From Hyphomicrobiaceae bacterium (lineage in GTDB: Bacteria; Pseudomonadota; Alphaproteobacteria; Rhizobiales; Aestuariivirgaceae), in NCBI GenBank assembly GCA_900298995.1, contig OMIC01000008.1, positions 124,001 through 188,000 of the forward strand: a stretch of DNA of 64,000 nucleotides, in the 5' to 3' direction. Both the position numbers and the translations under genes were made by a program. Of the stretch, positions 17,743 to 27,112 are shown in pieces (within the stretch, counting starts at the first letter, position 1; the number at the start of each line of letters is the position of its first letter). Under the pieces are notes generated by a model. It was not told the origin of the DNA. It searched no databases and saw only the letters and a list, made by a program, of their open reading frames with translations.

Positions 17743-18975
17743 ATGACCCGCGAGGATTGTGAGGCGCTCGACCGCGCGGATCCGCTGGCCCGCAAGCGCG
17801 ACGCCTTCGTCATCCCCGAGGGGCTGGTCTATCTTGACGGCAACTCCCTCGGCATGATGCCCCGCCACGTGCCTGAGCGGCTTGCCGAGGTGGCCGAGCG
17901 GCAATGGGGCCGCGACCTGGTCTCGTCCTGGAACCTGCATGGCTGGGTTGACATGCCACGCCGGGTGGGCGATCGCCTTGCGCGCCTCATCGGCGCGCCG
18001 AGTGGCAGCGTGATCGCGGGCGACACGATTTCCGTCAACCTGTTCAAGCTGCTGGGCGCGGCCGCGAAGATCAGTCCGGGGCGCCGTGTGATCCTGTCGG
18101 ACAGCGGCAACTTCCCCTCCGACCTCTATGTGGCGCAGGGGTTCCGCGACCTCCTCGACGATGGCTATGTCCTCAAGGTCGTGGCGCCCGAAGAGGTTGC
18201 CGACGCGATAGACGAGACCGTACTGGTGAGCCTGCTCACCGAAGTCGACTATCGGACTGCGCGCCGTCACGACATGGCGGCGGTGACGGCGGTGGCCCAT
18301 GCGAAAGGCGCGCTCACCATGTGGGACCTTGCCCATTCCGCAGGCGCGATACCGGTCGACCTCGCGGGCGCGGGCGCCGATTTCGCGGTCGGGTGCAGCT
18401 ATAAATATCTCAATGGAGGACCGGGTGCCCCGGCATTCCTCTATGTCCGGCCCGATCTGCAGAACCAGGTGCAGCCGCCGCTCGCGGGATGGTTCGGGCA
18501 TGAGAGCCCCTTTGCCTTTGATCTCACCTACCGCCCGGCACCGGGGATCATCCGCAACCAGTGCGGCACGCAACCCATTCTCGCGCTTGCCGCGCTCGAT
18601 GCGGCCCTGGATGTGTGGGACGACGTTGATCTGGAGACCCTGCGCGCCAAGTCCGTGGCGCTGTGCGGGACCTTCATCGACCTCGTGGAGCAGCGCTGCG
18701 GCAGGTTCGGCGTGAGCCTTGCGGGCCCGCGCGAGATGGCGCGGCGCGGCTCGCATGTTTCGCTCCATCATCCCGAGGGCTACGCCGTGATGCAGGCGCT
18801 GATCGCCTCGGGCGTGGTGGGCGATTTCCGTGCGCCCGACATGATGCGCTTCGGGTTCACGCCCCTCTACACACGCTTCACCGATGTGTGGGACGCGGTT
18901 GAGGCGCTGACCCGCATTCTGGACACGCGTCGCTGGGACCAGCCGCAGTTCCGCAACAGGAAGGCCGTCACATGA
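17743..18975 (+). CDS. kynU: kynureninase
   Basis: PLP enzyme that cleaves L-kynurenine to anthranilate and alanine, 410 residues. Family landmarks are YLDGNSLGMMP near residue 30, VSSWNLHGW near 60, the PLP-lysine region GCSYKYLNGGPGAPAF near 220 and GWFGHESPFAFD near 255. ATG 17743 is preferred; an upstream ATG at 17728 overlaps the kinase gene. The stop overlaps kynB by 4 bp (ATGA). The pair supports tryptophan degradation through the anthranilate branch; tryptophan 2,3-dioxygenase (kynA) is not in this window. Confidence 0.95.
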   Translation: MTREDCEALDRADPLARKRDAFVIPEGLVYLDGNSLGMMPRHVPERLAEVAERQWGRDLVSSWNLHGWVDMPRRVGDRLARLIGAPSGSVIAGDTISVNLFKLLGAAAKISPGRRVILSDSGNFPSDLYVAQGFRDLLDDGYVLKVVAPEEVADAIDETVLVSLLTEVDYRTARRHDMAAVTAVAHAKGALTMWDLAHSAGAIPVDLAGAGADFAVGCSYKYLNGGPGAPAFLYVRPDLQNQVQPPLAGWFGHESPFAFDLTYRPAPGIIRNQCGTQPILALAALDAALDVWDDVDLETLRAKSVALCGTFIDLVEQRCGRFGVSLAGPREMARRGSHVSLHHPEGYAVMQALIASGVVGDFRAPDMMRFGFTPLYTRFTDVWDAVEALTRILDTRRWDQPQFRNRKAVT

Positions 18976-19589
18976 TCATCGATATCTCGCAGCCCCTGGC
19001 ACCGGGCATGGCGGTGTTCCCCGGCGATGCAGCCTATGCCGAAGACTGGACCTTCCGCATCGGCCCCAAATGCCCGGTGAATGTCGGGCGGGTGTCCCTC
19101 TCGGTCCATTGTGGCACCCATGCCGATGCGCCGCTGCACTATGATCCGGACGGGGCCTCTCCCGCCGCGTTGCCGCTTGCGCCCTATCTCGGCCCCTGCC
19201 GGGTGATCGATGCGCGGGGACCGGGTCCGCTGTGTCAGCCGGAGGAGATCGTGTCCGCGCTGGAGGGGGCGCCGCCGCGCATCCTGCTGCGGCTGCTGGC
19301 CGCGGACACGCCGGGCAGATGGCCCGCCGGATTTCGCGCGCTTTCTCCCGCAACGATCACACTGCTGGCGGCGCGCGGCGTGATGCTGGTGGGGATTGAT
19401 GCGCCCTCGGTCGATCCCGAGACGTCGAAGGCGCTCGAGTCCCATCAGGCCTGCCGCCGTGCCGACATGCGCATTCTCGAGAATCTCATGCTCGGGCATG
19501 TGGAGCCGGGTGATTACGAGCTGATTGCCCTGCCGCTCAAATTCGCCAATCTCGATGCCGCGCCGGTGCGCGCCGTGCTGCGGCGTTGA
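18972..19589 (+). CDS. kynB: kynurenine formamidase
   Basis: Metal-dependent cyclase-family hydrolase, 205 residues, converting N-formylkynurenine to kynurenine and formate. The metal site HCGTHADAPLHYD is visible near residue 50, and IDISQPLAPGMAVFPGD at the N-terminus is typical of bacterial KynB. It overlaps kynU by 4 bp, indicating translational coupling. Note the gene order kynU-kynB with a kinase in front, and the absence of kynA. It ends 33 bp before the convergent hyuB gene. Confidence 0.93.
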   Translation: MIIDISQPLAPGMAVFPGDAAYAEDWTFRIGPKCPVNVGRVSLSVHCGTHADAPLHYDPDGASPAALPLAPYLGPCRVIDARGPGPLCQPEEIVSALEGAPPRILLRLLAADTPGRWPAGFRALSPATITLLAARGVMLVGIDAPSVDPETSKALESHQACRRADMRILENLMLGHVEPGDYELIALPLKFANLDAAPVRAVLRR

Positions 19590-19603
19590 ATTGAAGCGCT
19601 GTC

Positions 19604-19617
19604 CGCCCGCGCGGGCG
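19604..19617. terminator. GC palindrome in convergent gap (possible terminator)
   Basis: CGCCCGCGCGGGCG is a perfect 14-bp palindrome lying between the ends of kynB and hyuB. It could form a short hairpin in either transcript, but there is no T-tract on either side, so intrinsic termination is uncertain. Confidence 0.35.
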
Positions 19618-19622
19618 CTGCA

Positions 19623-21293
19623 TCAGCCGTCGTAGCCGTAGTCGCGCCGCGCCGCGCCGGTCGTCACCACCCCGGCCGCGATGTCCTGTTCCAGCAGCGT
19701 TCTGTCGCGCTTGTCGGGTGGGCCGAAGCCGCCGCCGCCGGGAAGTTCCAGCACCAGGCTGTCGCCCGGCGCGATGATGTGGATGCCCTTGTCGGGAAGG
19801 CTCGCGCCCGAGCCCTTTCGCGCCGCACCCGTGCAGCCGGCAAGGCCGCCTTCGCGGCCCTGTGCGGGATTGTGGATGCGGTCGAAGGTGGCTGCCGAAA
19901 TGGCGAAGGGGGCCGCCTCGCGGTTGGCGATCTCGATGACCTGCGAAAGCCCGCCGCGCCACCGGCCTGCGCCGCCCGAATCCGCCAGATAATGCTTGCG
20001 CCTGAAATAGAGCGGGCACTGGGTCTCGGTGACTTCGATCGGGATCGTGCCCACGCCCGAGGGGAAGGCGGTGGTGGCCAGACCATCCTTGCCGGGGCGG
20101 CCGCCGATGCCGCCGAGCCCCATGTTGATGACCGCGAAGGGCTTGGCTTTCGCGGTCTCCGCCGGCGGAACCCGTCCGTGGGCTGAATAAAGGGACAGGA
20201 TCCAGATGGGTCCGGCGCTCTCTGCCTGAACGGTTCCCGGCAGCGCCTGGGCAAGGCAGCCGAACACGCTGTCGGCCAGCATCTGGCCGATGACATGGCG
20301 GGCCGTCACGGGCGAGGGCCGGATGGGATCGACGATGGTGCCGGGTTCGGTGACGAGATCAAAGCAGGAGAGCGAGCCGATGTTGTTGGGCACATGCGGC
20401 GCGATCACCGCCTTGAGACCGAACACCGCATAGGCGTGGGTGTAGGTGCGGGGGCTGTTGATGCCGAACAGCGAGGCGGGCGACGAGCCGGAGAAATCCA
20501 CCGTCACCTTGTCCTTCCGGATGGTGAGCCTGGACTTGAGCGTGAGTTCGCGCTCATAGCCGTCGAGCGGCATTTCGTAGGACCATTCACCCTCGGGGAG
20601 CGCCCTGATTGCGGCGCGCGCGCCTGCCTCCGACTGTTTCAGGATATGGGCCGCGAGCCTGTCCAGCGAGGCGAGCCGGAACTCCTTCATCATCTCGACG
20701 AGGCGGCGTGCACCCGTGTCGTTGGCGCTGATCAGGGAGAGGATGTCGCCCTTCACTTCCACGGGGCTTCTCGAATTGGCGAGGATCACCGAGAGGAGCT
20801 CTTCGTTCAGCCTGCCCTGCTTGCGGATCATCAGGTGCGGGATGAGGGTTCCTTCCTCGAAGGACGAGTTGGCCTTGGCCGTCATGCCCACGCCGCCCAC
20901 GTCGATGACGTGGCAGGTGGAGGCGAAGAAGGCGACCAGCCTCCGCCCCAGGAAAACCGGGGTCATCATCACATAGTCGAACAGGTGCCCGGTGCCGAGC
21001 CAGGGATCGTTGGTGATGAAGACATCGCCCGGCTTCATGGTGGATTGCGGAAAGCGCTTGAAGAAATGCGCGACCGCGGTGGCCATGGTGTTGACGTGCC
21101 CCGGCGTGCCGGTCATCGCCTGGGCGATCATGTTGCCCTTCGTGTCATACACGCCGGCCGAGAGATCGCCTGCTTCGCGGGTGATGGTGCCGAAGGCGGT
21201 GCGCAAAAGCGACTGCGCCTGTTCCTCGACGACCGCGATCAGACGGTTCCACATGACCTGCGTGCGGATGGCGTCGAGGGCCTGCCGGCTCAT
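19623..21293 (-). CDS. hydantoinase B/oxoprolinase family protein
   Basis: B subunit (556 residues) of an ATP-dependent hydantoinase/5-oxoprolinase/acetone carboxylase-like enzyme. Typical segments are NRLIAVVEEQAQSLLRTAFG at the start, GDVFITNDPWLGTGHLFDYVMMTPVF near residue 90 and SGGAGRWRGGLSQVIE near 440. The start overlaps the hyuA stop by 4 bp. It works with the A subunit just upstream to open a cyclic amide or related ring at the cost of ATP. The exact substrate is not readable from sequence. Confidence 0.88.
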   Translation of the reverse strand: MSRQALDAIRTQVMWNRLIAVVEEQAQSLLRTAFGTITREAGDLSAGVYDTKGNMIAQAMTGTPGHVNTMATAVAHFFKRFPQSTMKPGDVFITNDPWLGTGHLFDYVMMTPVFLGRRLVAFFASTCHVIDVGGVGMTAKANSSFEEGTLIPHLMIRKQGRLNEELLSVILANSRSPVEVKGDILSLISANDTGARRLVEMMKEFRLASLDRLAAHILKQSEAGARAAIRALPEGEWSYEMPLDGYERELTLKSRLTIRKDKVTVDFSGSSPASLFGINSPRTYTHAYAVFGLKAVIAPHVPNNIGSLSCFDLVTEPGTIVDPIRPSPVTARHVIGQMLADSVFGCLAQALPGTVQAESAGPIWILSLYSAHGRVPPAETAKAKPFAVINMGLGGIGGRPGKDGLATTAFPSGVGTIPIEVTETQCPLYFRRKHYLADSGGAGRWRGGLSQVIEIANREAAPFAISAATFDRIHNPAQGREGGLAGCTGAARKGSGASLPDKGIHIIAPGDSLVLELPGGGGFGPPDKRDRTLLEQDIAAGVVTTGAARRDYGYDG

Positions 21294-23368
21294 GACTTGC
21301 GCTCCAGAACGATGTAGCCCAGCGAATTGACCGACGCGCGGAAATTGGCGCCGACGATGGTGGAGGTCTCGTCCTCGGCGATGATGGCGGGACCCTTGAT
21401 GGCGCTGCCCGGCTTCATGTCGAAGCGCCAGTAGACCGGGACCTCGAGCCGGCGGCCGAGGGCCGGATCATAGACGAGGCGGCGGCTGCGCGGCCTGGGG
21501 GCGGCCTGCCGGGCCGCGCGCGCCGCACGCTTCGGCTTCGACGCCGGGGCAGAGACGGTGACGGACCAGGTGATGGCCTCGGCCTCCTGGTTCGGGATGC
21601 GCAGGCCATAGACCTGCTCGTAGAGACGCTCGAACTCGGCCTTGAGCCGCGCGCCATCGGCTGCCGCGAGCTTGCGCAGCGGCACGCTCACCCGGATCTC
21701 GTGGCCCTGGCCGGTGTAGCGGCAATCGGCGATGATCTGGATCCGAGGCTTCACCCGGCCGAGCGCCGGGGCGACGACGGCGCGCGCATCGGCGGTCATC
21801 GCGGCCAGCAGCGTGTTGACGCGGGTGGCATCGAAGCGTTCGAGGGCGACGACGGCGCTCCGGGTGATCTCATAGGCGACAGGCGCCCGCAGGAAGCCTA
21901 TGGCCGAGCCCACACCCGCACCCCTCGGCACGATGATGGTCGAGACGCCGATCTTCTCGGCCAGCCGGCAGGCATGCAGCGGGGCGCCGCCGCCGAATGC
22001 GATCATGGTGCAGGCGGCGATGTCGTGTCCGCGTTCGATGGCATGAACGCGCGCGGCGTTCGCCATGTTCTCCTCGACGATCTCGGTGACGCCGGCGGCG
22101 GGCCAGAAGTCACGCAGGCCAAGAGGCTCGCCGATGGTTTTCCTGAGCGCGGCGCGGGCGGCGGCCTCGTCGAGCGCAATCTTGCCGCCGGCGAAATAGG
22201 CGGGGTCGATCTTGCCCAGTGCCAGATTGGCGTCGGTGACGGCGGGTTCGACGCCGCCGCGGCCATAGCAGACGGGCCCCGGCATTGACCCGGCGCTGTC
22301 CGGCCCCACGGTTATGCGCCTGAGCTTGTCGACGCGCGCGATCGAGCCGCCGCCCGCTCCGATCTCCACCATTTCGATGACCGGAATGCGCACCGGAATC
22401 CCGGAGCCCTTCATGTCGCGGTAGGCGCGTGCGATCTCGAACTTGCGGGCGCGCTCAGGTTCGCCATCGTTGAGCAGGCAGATCTTGGCCGTCGTGCCGC
22501 CCATGTCGAAGGAGAGCACATGGGCAAGCGCGCATTCCGCCGCGATCTGGGAGGCCAGGATGGCGCCGCCCGCCGGACCGGACTCGACGAGCCGGATCGG
22601 AAAGCGCGCCGCCGTCTCGAGCGTGGTGAGCCCGCCGCCCGACATCATCAGGAACAGGGGCGCGGTGAGCTTCATCGCCTTGAGCCGGTCGCGCAGGCGA
22701 TAGAGATAGCTCGCCATGAGGGGTCGCACATAGGCATTGGCGATGGTGGTGGAGAAGCGCTCGTATTCGCGGATCTCGGGCGCCACCTCGCTCGAGATGC
22801 ACACCGTCACGTCCTTTGGCAGATGGCGCAGAAGCAGTTCGCGCACCCGCGTCTCGTGACGGTCATGGGCATAGGCATGGAGGAAGCCCACGGCGACCGC
22901 CGTCGCTCCGGAGGCGACGATGTTCAGCGCCAGGGGCTCGACCGCGCGTTCATCGAGCGGCGTGAGGATGTCGCCATCGGCCGACAGGCGTTCGCTGAGC
23001 TCGAAGCGCAGCCTACGCGGCACCAGCGGCGCCGGGCGATCGATCATCAGGTCGTAATGGTCGAAGCGCTTCTCGTAGCCCTGCTCGATGATGTCGCGGA
23101 AGCCCGCGGTGGTGATGAAGGCGGTCCTCGCCCCCTTGCGCTCGATCAGCGCATTGGTGGCCAGCGTGGTGCCGTGGATGAACACGGCAATGTCCTCGGG
23201 CCTCAGTCCGGACTCTGCGAGAACGACCCCGATGCCCTCGATGACGCCCAGTTCCGGCGCGTGGGTGGTGGTCAGCACCTTGCCGCTCCAGCGCCTCGCG
23301 CCATCCTCCAGCACGATGTCGGTGAAGGTGCCGCCGATATCAGCGGCCAGTCTCGCCTGTCTTGCCAT
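21290..23368 (-). CDS. hydantoinase A/oxoprolinase family protein
   Basis: A subunit (692 residues) of an ATP-dependent hydantoinase/oxoprolinase. The ASKHA-type nucleotide-binding start is AADIGGTFTDIVLEDG and a second phosphate motif is HVLSFDMGGTTAKICL near residue 290. GAGGGSIARVD and AFGGGAPLHACRLAE are further family landmarks. I chose ATG 23368 (MARQARLAADIGG); an ATG at 23404 would add 12 residues not seen in relatives. First gene of the hyuA-hyuB pair, divergent from the LacI-type regulator with a candidate operator between them. Confidence 0.88.
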   Translation of the reverse strand: MARQARLAADIGGTFTDIVLEDGARRWSGKVLTTTHAPELGVIEGIGVVLAESGLRPEDIAVFIHGTTLATNALIERKGARTAFITTAGFRDIIEQGYEKRFDHYDLMIDRPAPLVPRRLRFELSERLSADGDILTPLDERAVEPLALNIVASGATAVAVGFLHAYAHDRHETRVRELLLRHLPKDVTVCISSEVAPEIREYERFSTTIANAYVRPLMASYLYRLRDRLKAMKLTAPLFLMMSGGGLTTLETAARFPIRLVESGPAGGAILASQIAAECALAHVLSFDMGGTTAKICLLNDGEPERARKFEIARAYRDMKGSGIPVRIPVIEMVEIGAGGGSIARVDKLRRITVGPDSAGSMPGPVCYGRGGVEPAVTDANLALGKIDPAYFAGGKIALDEAAARAALRKTIGEPLGLRDFWPAAGVTEIVEENMANAARVHAIERGHDIAACTMIAFGGGAPLHACRLAEKIGVSTIIVPRGAGVGSAIGFLRAPVAYEITRSAVVALERFDATRVNTLLAAMTADARAVVAPALGRVKPRIQIIADCRYTGQGHEIRVSVPLRKLAAADGARLKAEFERLYEQVYGLRIPNQEAEAITWSVTVSAPASKPKRAARAARQAAPRPRSRRLVYDPALGRRLEVPVYWRFDMKPGSAIKGPAIIAEDETSTIVGANFRASVNSLGYIVLERKS

Positions 23369-23390
23369 GGCGCTCTGGTTAGGCCCGCCG

Positions 23391-23402
23391 GAAAGGGCTT
23401 TC
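23391..23402. promoter_or_regulatory. candidate LacI-family operator
   Basis: GAAAGGGCTTTC is a dyad (GAAAG/CTTTC arms) resembling the centre of LacI/GalR-family operators. It lies in the 101-bp gap between divergent hyuA and the LacI-type regulator gene, 23 bases upstream of the hyuA start. No binding data; judged by shape and place only. Confidence 0.4.
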
Positions 23403-23469
23403 AAGGGCCATGCAGGGCGGCTGGCGGGCTTGGTTGCGGAATTGCCGCCGGCGCTTTATCAAGCCGCCC

Positions 23470-24495
23470 ATGGCGAAAGTGACCATCCAGGACGTGGCCC
23501 GCGTGGCGGGGGTGAGCGTGGCGACCGTCGACCGGGTGCTGAACCGTCGGCCCGGCGTGCGCGGCGTGACGGTCAGCAAGGTCGAAACGGCGATCCGCGA
23601 CCTGAACTACCAGCCCGACCGCATCGCCGCCAGGCTGGCGCGCTCGCGCGAATACCGCTTCTGCTTCGTGCTGCCCGACCGGGCGGGTGATTTCTGGGAG
23701 CGCATCAACGAGGAAGTGCGCCTGATGGCCGAGCGCATGGCCGGCGAGCGCGTGGCGATCACGGTGAAGCGCGTCGACGTCTTCGACGGCGAGCGCCTTG
23801 CGGCGCTGCTCGACTCGATCGGCGAGGTGCATGACGGCGTGGCGGTCGTGGCTCTGGATCATCCGGCGGTGCGCGAAGCCATCAACGCGCTGTCCTGGCG
23901 CGGTGTCACGGTGGTGACGCTGGTCTCGGACGTGCCGGGCTCCAAGCGCGTGCATTATGCCGGGATAGACAATTCCTCGGCCGGACGGACGGCCGCCAGC
24001 CTCATGGGCCGCTTCCTGCGCGGGCTGTCGGGCAAGGTGGGCCTGATCGCGGGCTCGCTGGCGCTGCGCGACCACATCGAGCGCCAGTTCGGCTTCGAGC
24101 AGGTACTGGCGCATGAATATCCCAATCTCAAGGTGCTGCCGGTGCGTGAATCCCGCGACGACTGGCGAAAGCTTGAGGAGATGACGGGCCAGCTTCTCGC
24201 CGAACACGAGGATCTGCTCGGCATCTACAACGTGGGCGGCGGCACGCGCGGCATCGTCTCGGCGCTCGAACAGGCAGGGCGTGCGCGCGACGTGGTGCTG
24301 CTCGGCCATGACCTGAGCGATTCCAACCGCAAGGCGCTGATCCGCGGCACCATCGATGCAGTCATCAACCAGGACCCCGGCCATGAGGTTCGCAGCGCCA
24401 TTCGCGTGCTCATCGCCAAGGCCGACAACGTTCCGCTGATCGAATCGCAGGAGCGGATCCGGATCGACATCTTTTTGAGGGACAATCTACCCTAG
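23470..24495 (+). CDS. LacI-family transcriptional regulator
   Basis: DNA-binding regulator with a LacI helix-turn-helix (TIQDVARVAGVSVATVDRVLN, about residues 5-25) and a periplasmic-binding-protein-like effector domain (about 60-341), 341 residues. The hinge LNYQPDRIAARLAR is typical. I start at ATG 23470 (MAKVTIQDVA) instead of the upstream 23410 frame. The variant VDRVLNRRP and the effector domain resemble the sugar-binding CcpA/GntR-like subgroup. Divergent to hyuA/hyuB, so it probably controls them and possibly itself. Confidence 0.9.
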   Translation: MAKVTIQDVARVAGVSVATVDRVLNRRPGVRGVTVSKVETAIRDLNYQPDRIAARLARSREYRFCFVLPDRAGDFWERINEEVRLMAERMAGERVAITVKRVDVFDGERLAALLDSIGEVHDGVAVVALDHPAVREAINALSWRGVTVVTLVSDVPGSKRVHYAGIDNSSAGRTAASLMGRFLRGLSGKVGLIAGSLALRDHIERQFGFEQVLAHEYPNLKVLPVRESRDDWRKLEEMTGQLLAEHEDLLGIYNVGGGTRGIVSALEQAGRARDVVLLGHDLSDSNRKALIRGTIDAVINQDPGHEVRSAIRVLIAKADNVPLIESQERIRIDIFLRDNLP

Positions 24496-24851
24496 TGTTG
24501 TCGGGTCCTTCTCCGGAGGTGTAGGAAGGCCAAAACGCAAAGGCCTAGACCGATGCCGACCATGCCTGGCATGGCCAGCGTCATAGCAGCCATGATTGAC
24601 AGCTCGGTCGCGAATTGGCCGAAACCGCAAGGCGCCGTCTCTCCGTTCCAGCCGCCGCAATTGCCTTCGAATTGAAGAAGCCAGATGAGCGCCAAGAGGC
24701 AATATCCAGCCGCCAGTGGCGCCAACAGGGCTAGCGTGTGTGACCGCCATATTGGGCGCTTTGGCGAGGGATTCTTCGCCGAAAGCCAGACCATCACAGA
24801 TGGGGCCAGGACCAGCAGGCCCATGATGAGGAAAGCGACCAGTACAAGCAT
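24492..24851 (-). CDS. small membrane protein of unknown function
   Basis: A 119-residue protein with an N-terminal hydrophobic helix (about 1-25), a second at about 38-60 and a third at about 85-110, ending in a basic tail. A short extracytoplasmic loop carries two cysteines (NCGGWNGETAPCGFG) that could form a disulfide. A strong AGGAGG lies 9 bases before ATG, so I consider it real. It overlaps the LacI-type gene by 4 bp at the 3' end and follows the Gfo/Idh gene by 13 bp. I do not recognise the family. Confidence 0.65.
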   Translation of the reverse strand: MLVLVAFLIMGLLVLAPSVMVWLSAKNPSPKRPIWRSHTLALLAPLAAGYCLLALIWLLQFEGNCGGWNGETAPCGFGQFATELSIMAAMTLAMPGMVGIGLGLCVLAFLHLRRRTRQH

Positions 24852-24864
24852 GAGTCTCAGCCTC

Positions 24865-25869
24865 CTATAATGAATAGAATGCGGGGCACTTCTCCTGCGG
24901 GATGGCGATGGCGCCCGTGGCAGTCAGTGCCCGCACCCCGGCATCGGCCGCGACCGTGACGAGATAGCCGTCCCAGGCGGACGCGCCGGCCGGGACACCT
25001 GTCGAGATCGACTTGATCCACGCCTGGTTCTGGATGCGATAGGCGGCGGCAAAGCGCGGACGCCAGTCCGGGGCGAGGCTGGTGGATGTCACGCCATCAT
25101 GCCGGACGGCGGTGTTGAGCGCGGGACCGAAGGCGATGCAGCCGGTCTCGCACACCAGTTCGCCACGCACGTCATAGCCATATTGGGCGTTGAGGAAGAG
25201 CTCGACATCGACGAGCTGGCCGGCGCTGGTTTCGAAGACAGCGAGGAGCGGATCGTGAAAACGCGCCAGCGCGGATTTGCGCGGCCGCAGCACCTGAACG
25301 CGGGTCAGTTCGGCGGACAGCACGAAGCGGGTGATGTCGATCTCGTGGCCGCAGGAGCTGAAGATGGAGGCGGCCTCATCGAAATGCGGGGCGGCGGTGG
25401 CGTTGCGGTGAACGCAGTGGAAGGCGAGCGCCGCGCCGAAGCGGCCGCTTTCGAGCTGCTGCTTCACCTCGATATAGCCGGGATCGAAGCGGCGCATGAA
25501 ACCGAGCTGGACGAGCCGCTTGCCTGCCGAAAGCTCGGCCTCGATCACACGGAGGCCCTCGGCGGCGGTGGGTGCGAGGGGTTTTTCGCAGAGCACGGGC
25601 TTTCCGGCCTTGATGCAGGCGATGGTGTAGTCGGCGTGGGTGGCGTCGGGCGAGGCGATCAGCACCGCGCCAACTTCCGGATCGGCGATGAGGGCATAGG
25701 GATCAGCCATGACGCGACCCGCGCCGGTTTCATCGGCCACGGCTTTCGCCCGTGTGGCATCGGCGTCGGAAATGGCGGCAAGGTGGGCGCCCGCCACCGA
25801 TCCTGCGATAATGCGGGCATGGTCGGCTCCCATGATGCCCGCGCCGATGATGCCGACTCCGATGCTCAT
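24865..25869 (-). CDS. Gfo/Idh/MocA-family oxidoreductase (inositol dehydrogenase-like)
   Basis: NAD(P)-dependent sugar/polyol dehydrogenase, 334 residues. The Rossmann motif is GVGIIGAGIMGADHARII at the N-terminus and the catalytic EKPLAP motif (Lys) is near residue 95. The C-terminal domain has SCGHEIDITRF near 185 with the conserved Asp/His. Start ATG 25869 has GGGAGG upstream; the longer ATG 25881 is possible. It lies downstream of the D-threonine-aldolase-like gene on the same strand with 145 bp between. Substrate could be inositol or another polyol. Confidence 0.87.
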   Translation of the reverse strand: MSIGVGIIGAGIMGADHARIIAGSVAGAHLAAISDADATRAKAVADETGAGRVMADPYALIADPEVGAVLIASPDATHADYTIACIKAGKPVLCEKPLAPTAAEGLRVIEAELSAGKRLVQLGFMRRFDPGYIEVKQQLESGRFGAALAFHCVHRNATAAPHFDEAASIFSSCGHEIDITRFVLSAELTRVQVLRPRKSALARFHDPLLAVFETSAGQLVDVELFLNAQYGYDVRGELVCETGCIAFGPALNTAVRHDGVTSTSLAPDWRPRFAAAYRIQNQAWIKSISTGVPAGASAWDGYLVTVAADAGVRALTATGAIAIPQEKCPAFYSL

Positions 25870-26014
25870 GATGCCTCCCATGCAAATCCTGCTGACGATG
25901 CTAGCCGAAGTCGCGTGACCCGGGAACCGGCTTGTTGCGCGGGCCAGCGGCGCCGCCTGTTACCATCGCCGCACTGGCCGCCGAGCCAGTCATCCGCGCT
26001 GGCTGAGGCCCGCC

Positions 26015-27112
26015 TTACTGCACCGTGCCACGGGCATCGACCCGCACGGCGCCAAGAACCGCGTCGCCGCGCGTGAACACCACCTTGTCGAAGAGATTGG
26101 TGACCGGGCAGACGTGATTGGGTGTGATGCGCACCAGGTCGCCAACCCTTGGCTTGTCGTTGAGCCTGGAGATGTCGAGAAAGCCGTGTTCCTCCGACAT
26201 GGCGTAGACCTTCGCGCCGGAGAGGGCGCGCACCTCGCCATAGCCCTCGAGCCCCAGAAGATCACTGGTCAGCGCCTTTGAACCGGCATCGATCATCGCG
26301 CGGTCTCCGGTCGGAACGCTCACGACCGTCGCGAGCACCGCTAGCGCGCAGTCCTGCGCGGCGGCGGAACCTGCGGCGACCTGCATCCGGTCATTGTAGA
26401 TATAGGTTCCGGCCCGGTATTCGCTGACATGCGCGAGGCCCTCATCCGACCACATGTCCGGGGTACCGCCGGTCGATATGGCAGGCGAGGCAAGACCTGT
26501 CCGTTCAAGACCTGCTCGCGCAGCGTCGAGAAACGCGGCCATGTGGCCGCGCGCGCCATTCTTCGGAAGGGTCATCAGGCCCCCGAACGTCAGCCCCGGT
26601 GTCCGGTCAATCGCCTGGGCCAGCGCGATGGCGGCCTCCGGGCTCTGCACGCCGTTGCGGGCCGCCCCCGTGTCGCATTCGACCAGAACCGCGATGTCGC
26701 GCCCGGATTGGGCCGCGGCATGGGAGAGGCCTTCGAGCACGGCCTCATTGTCGGCCACGACCTTGATGGCCGTGGTGCGGGCCAGGGCCGCAAGCCGGTC
26801 CAGTTTGTGAGCACCGACCACGTTGAAGGTGAGCAGCATGTCGGAGATTCCTGCTGCCGCCATGACTTCGGCCTCGCCGAGTTTCTGCACCGTGATGCCG
26901 CCGGCCCCCAGCGCGAGCTGGGCCCTGGCAAGGCCCGCGAGCTTGTGGGTCTTGATGTGCGGGCGATTGGCAAAGCCCGCCTTGTCGCAGCGCGCTTGCC
27001 AGCGCCCGAGATTGCGCGAGACCACATCGATGTCGATCACCGGTACGGGGGTTTCGAGATCTTCGAGCCGCTGGCCCACGGATTCGAGGTCGAGAAAGGT
27101 CTCCAGATTCAT
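26015..27112 (-). CDS. D-threonine aldolase/D-serine dehydratase-family PLP enzyme
   Basis: Fold-type III (alanine-racemase-like) PLP enzyme, 365 residues. The PLP lysine is in RPHIKTHK (Lys54). The C-terminal metal-binding histidine and cysteine (EEHGFLD and NHVCP) mark the metal-dependent D-threonine aldolase / DSD1 group. Other landmarks are VECDTGAARNGV and STGGTPDMW. It could cleave D-3-hydroxy amino acids to glycine plus an aldehyde or dehydrate D-serine; the two cannot be told apart by eye. Divergent from the disrupted TerC-family gene by 133 bp. Confidence 0.86.
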   Translation of the reverse strand: MNLETFLDLESVGQRLEDLETPVPVIDIDVVSRNLGRWQARCDKAGFANRPHIKTHKLAGLARAQLALGAGGITVQKLGEAEVMAAAGISDMLLTFNVVGAHKLDRLAALARTTAIKVVADNEAVLEGLSHAAAQSGRDIAVLVECDTGAARNGVQSPEAAIALAQAIDRTPGLTFGGLMTLPKNGARGHMAAFLDAARAGLERTGLASPAISTGGTPDMWSDEGLAHVSEYRAGTYIYNDRMQVAAGSAAAQDCALAVLATVVSVPTGDRAMIDAGSKALTSDLLGLEGYGEVRALSGAKVYAMSEEHGFLDISRLNDKPRVGDLVRITPNHVCPVTNLFDKVVFTRGDAVLGAVRVDARGTVQ

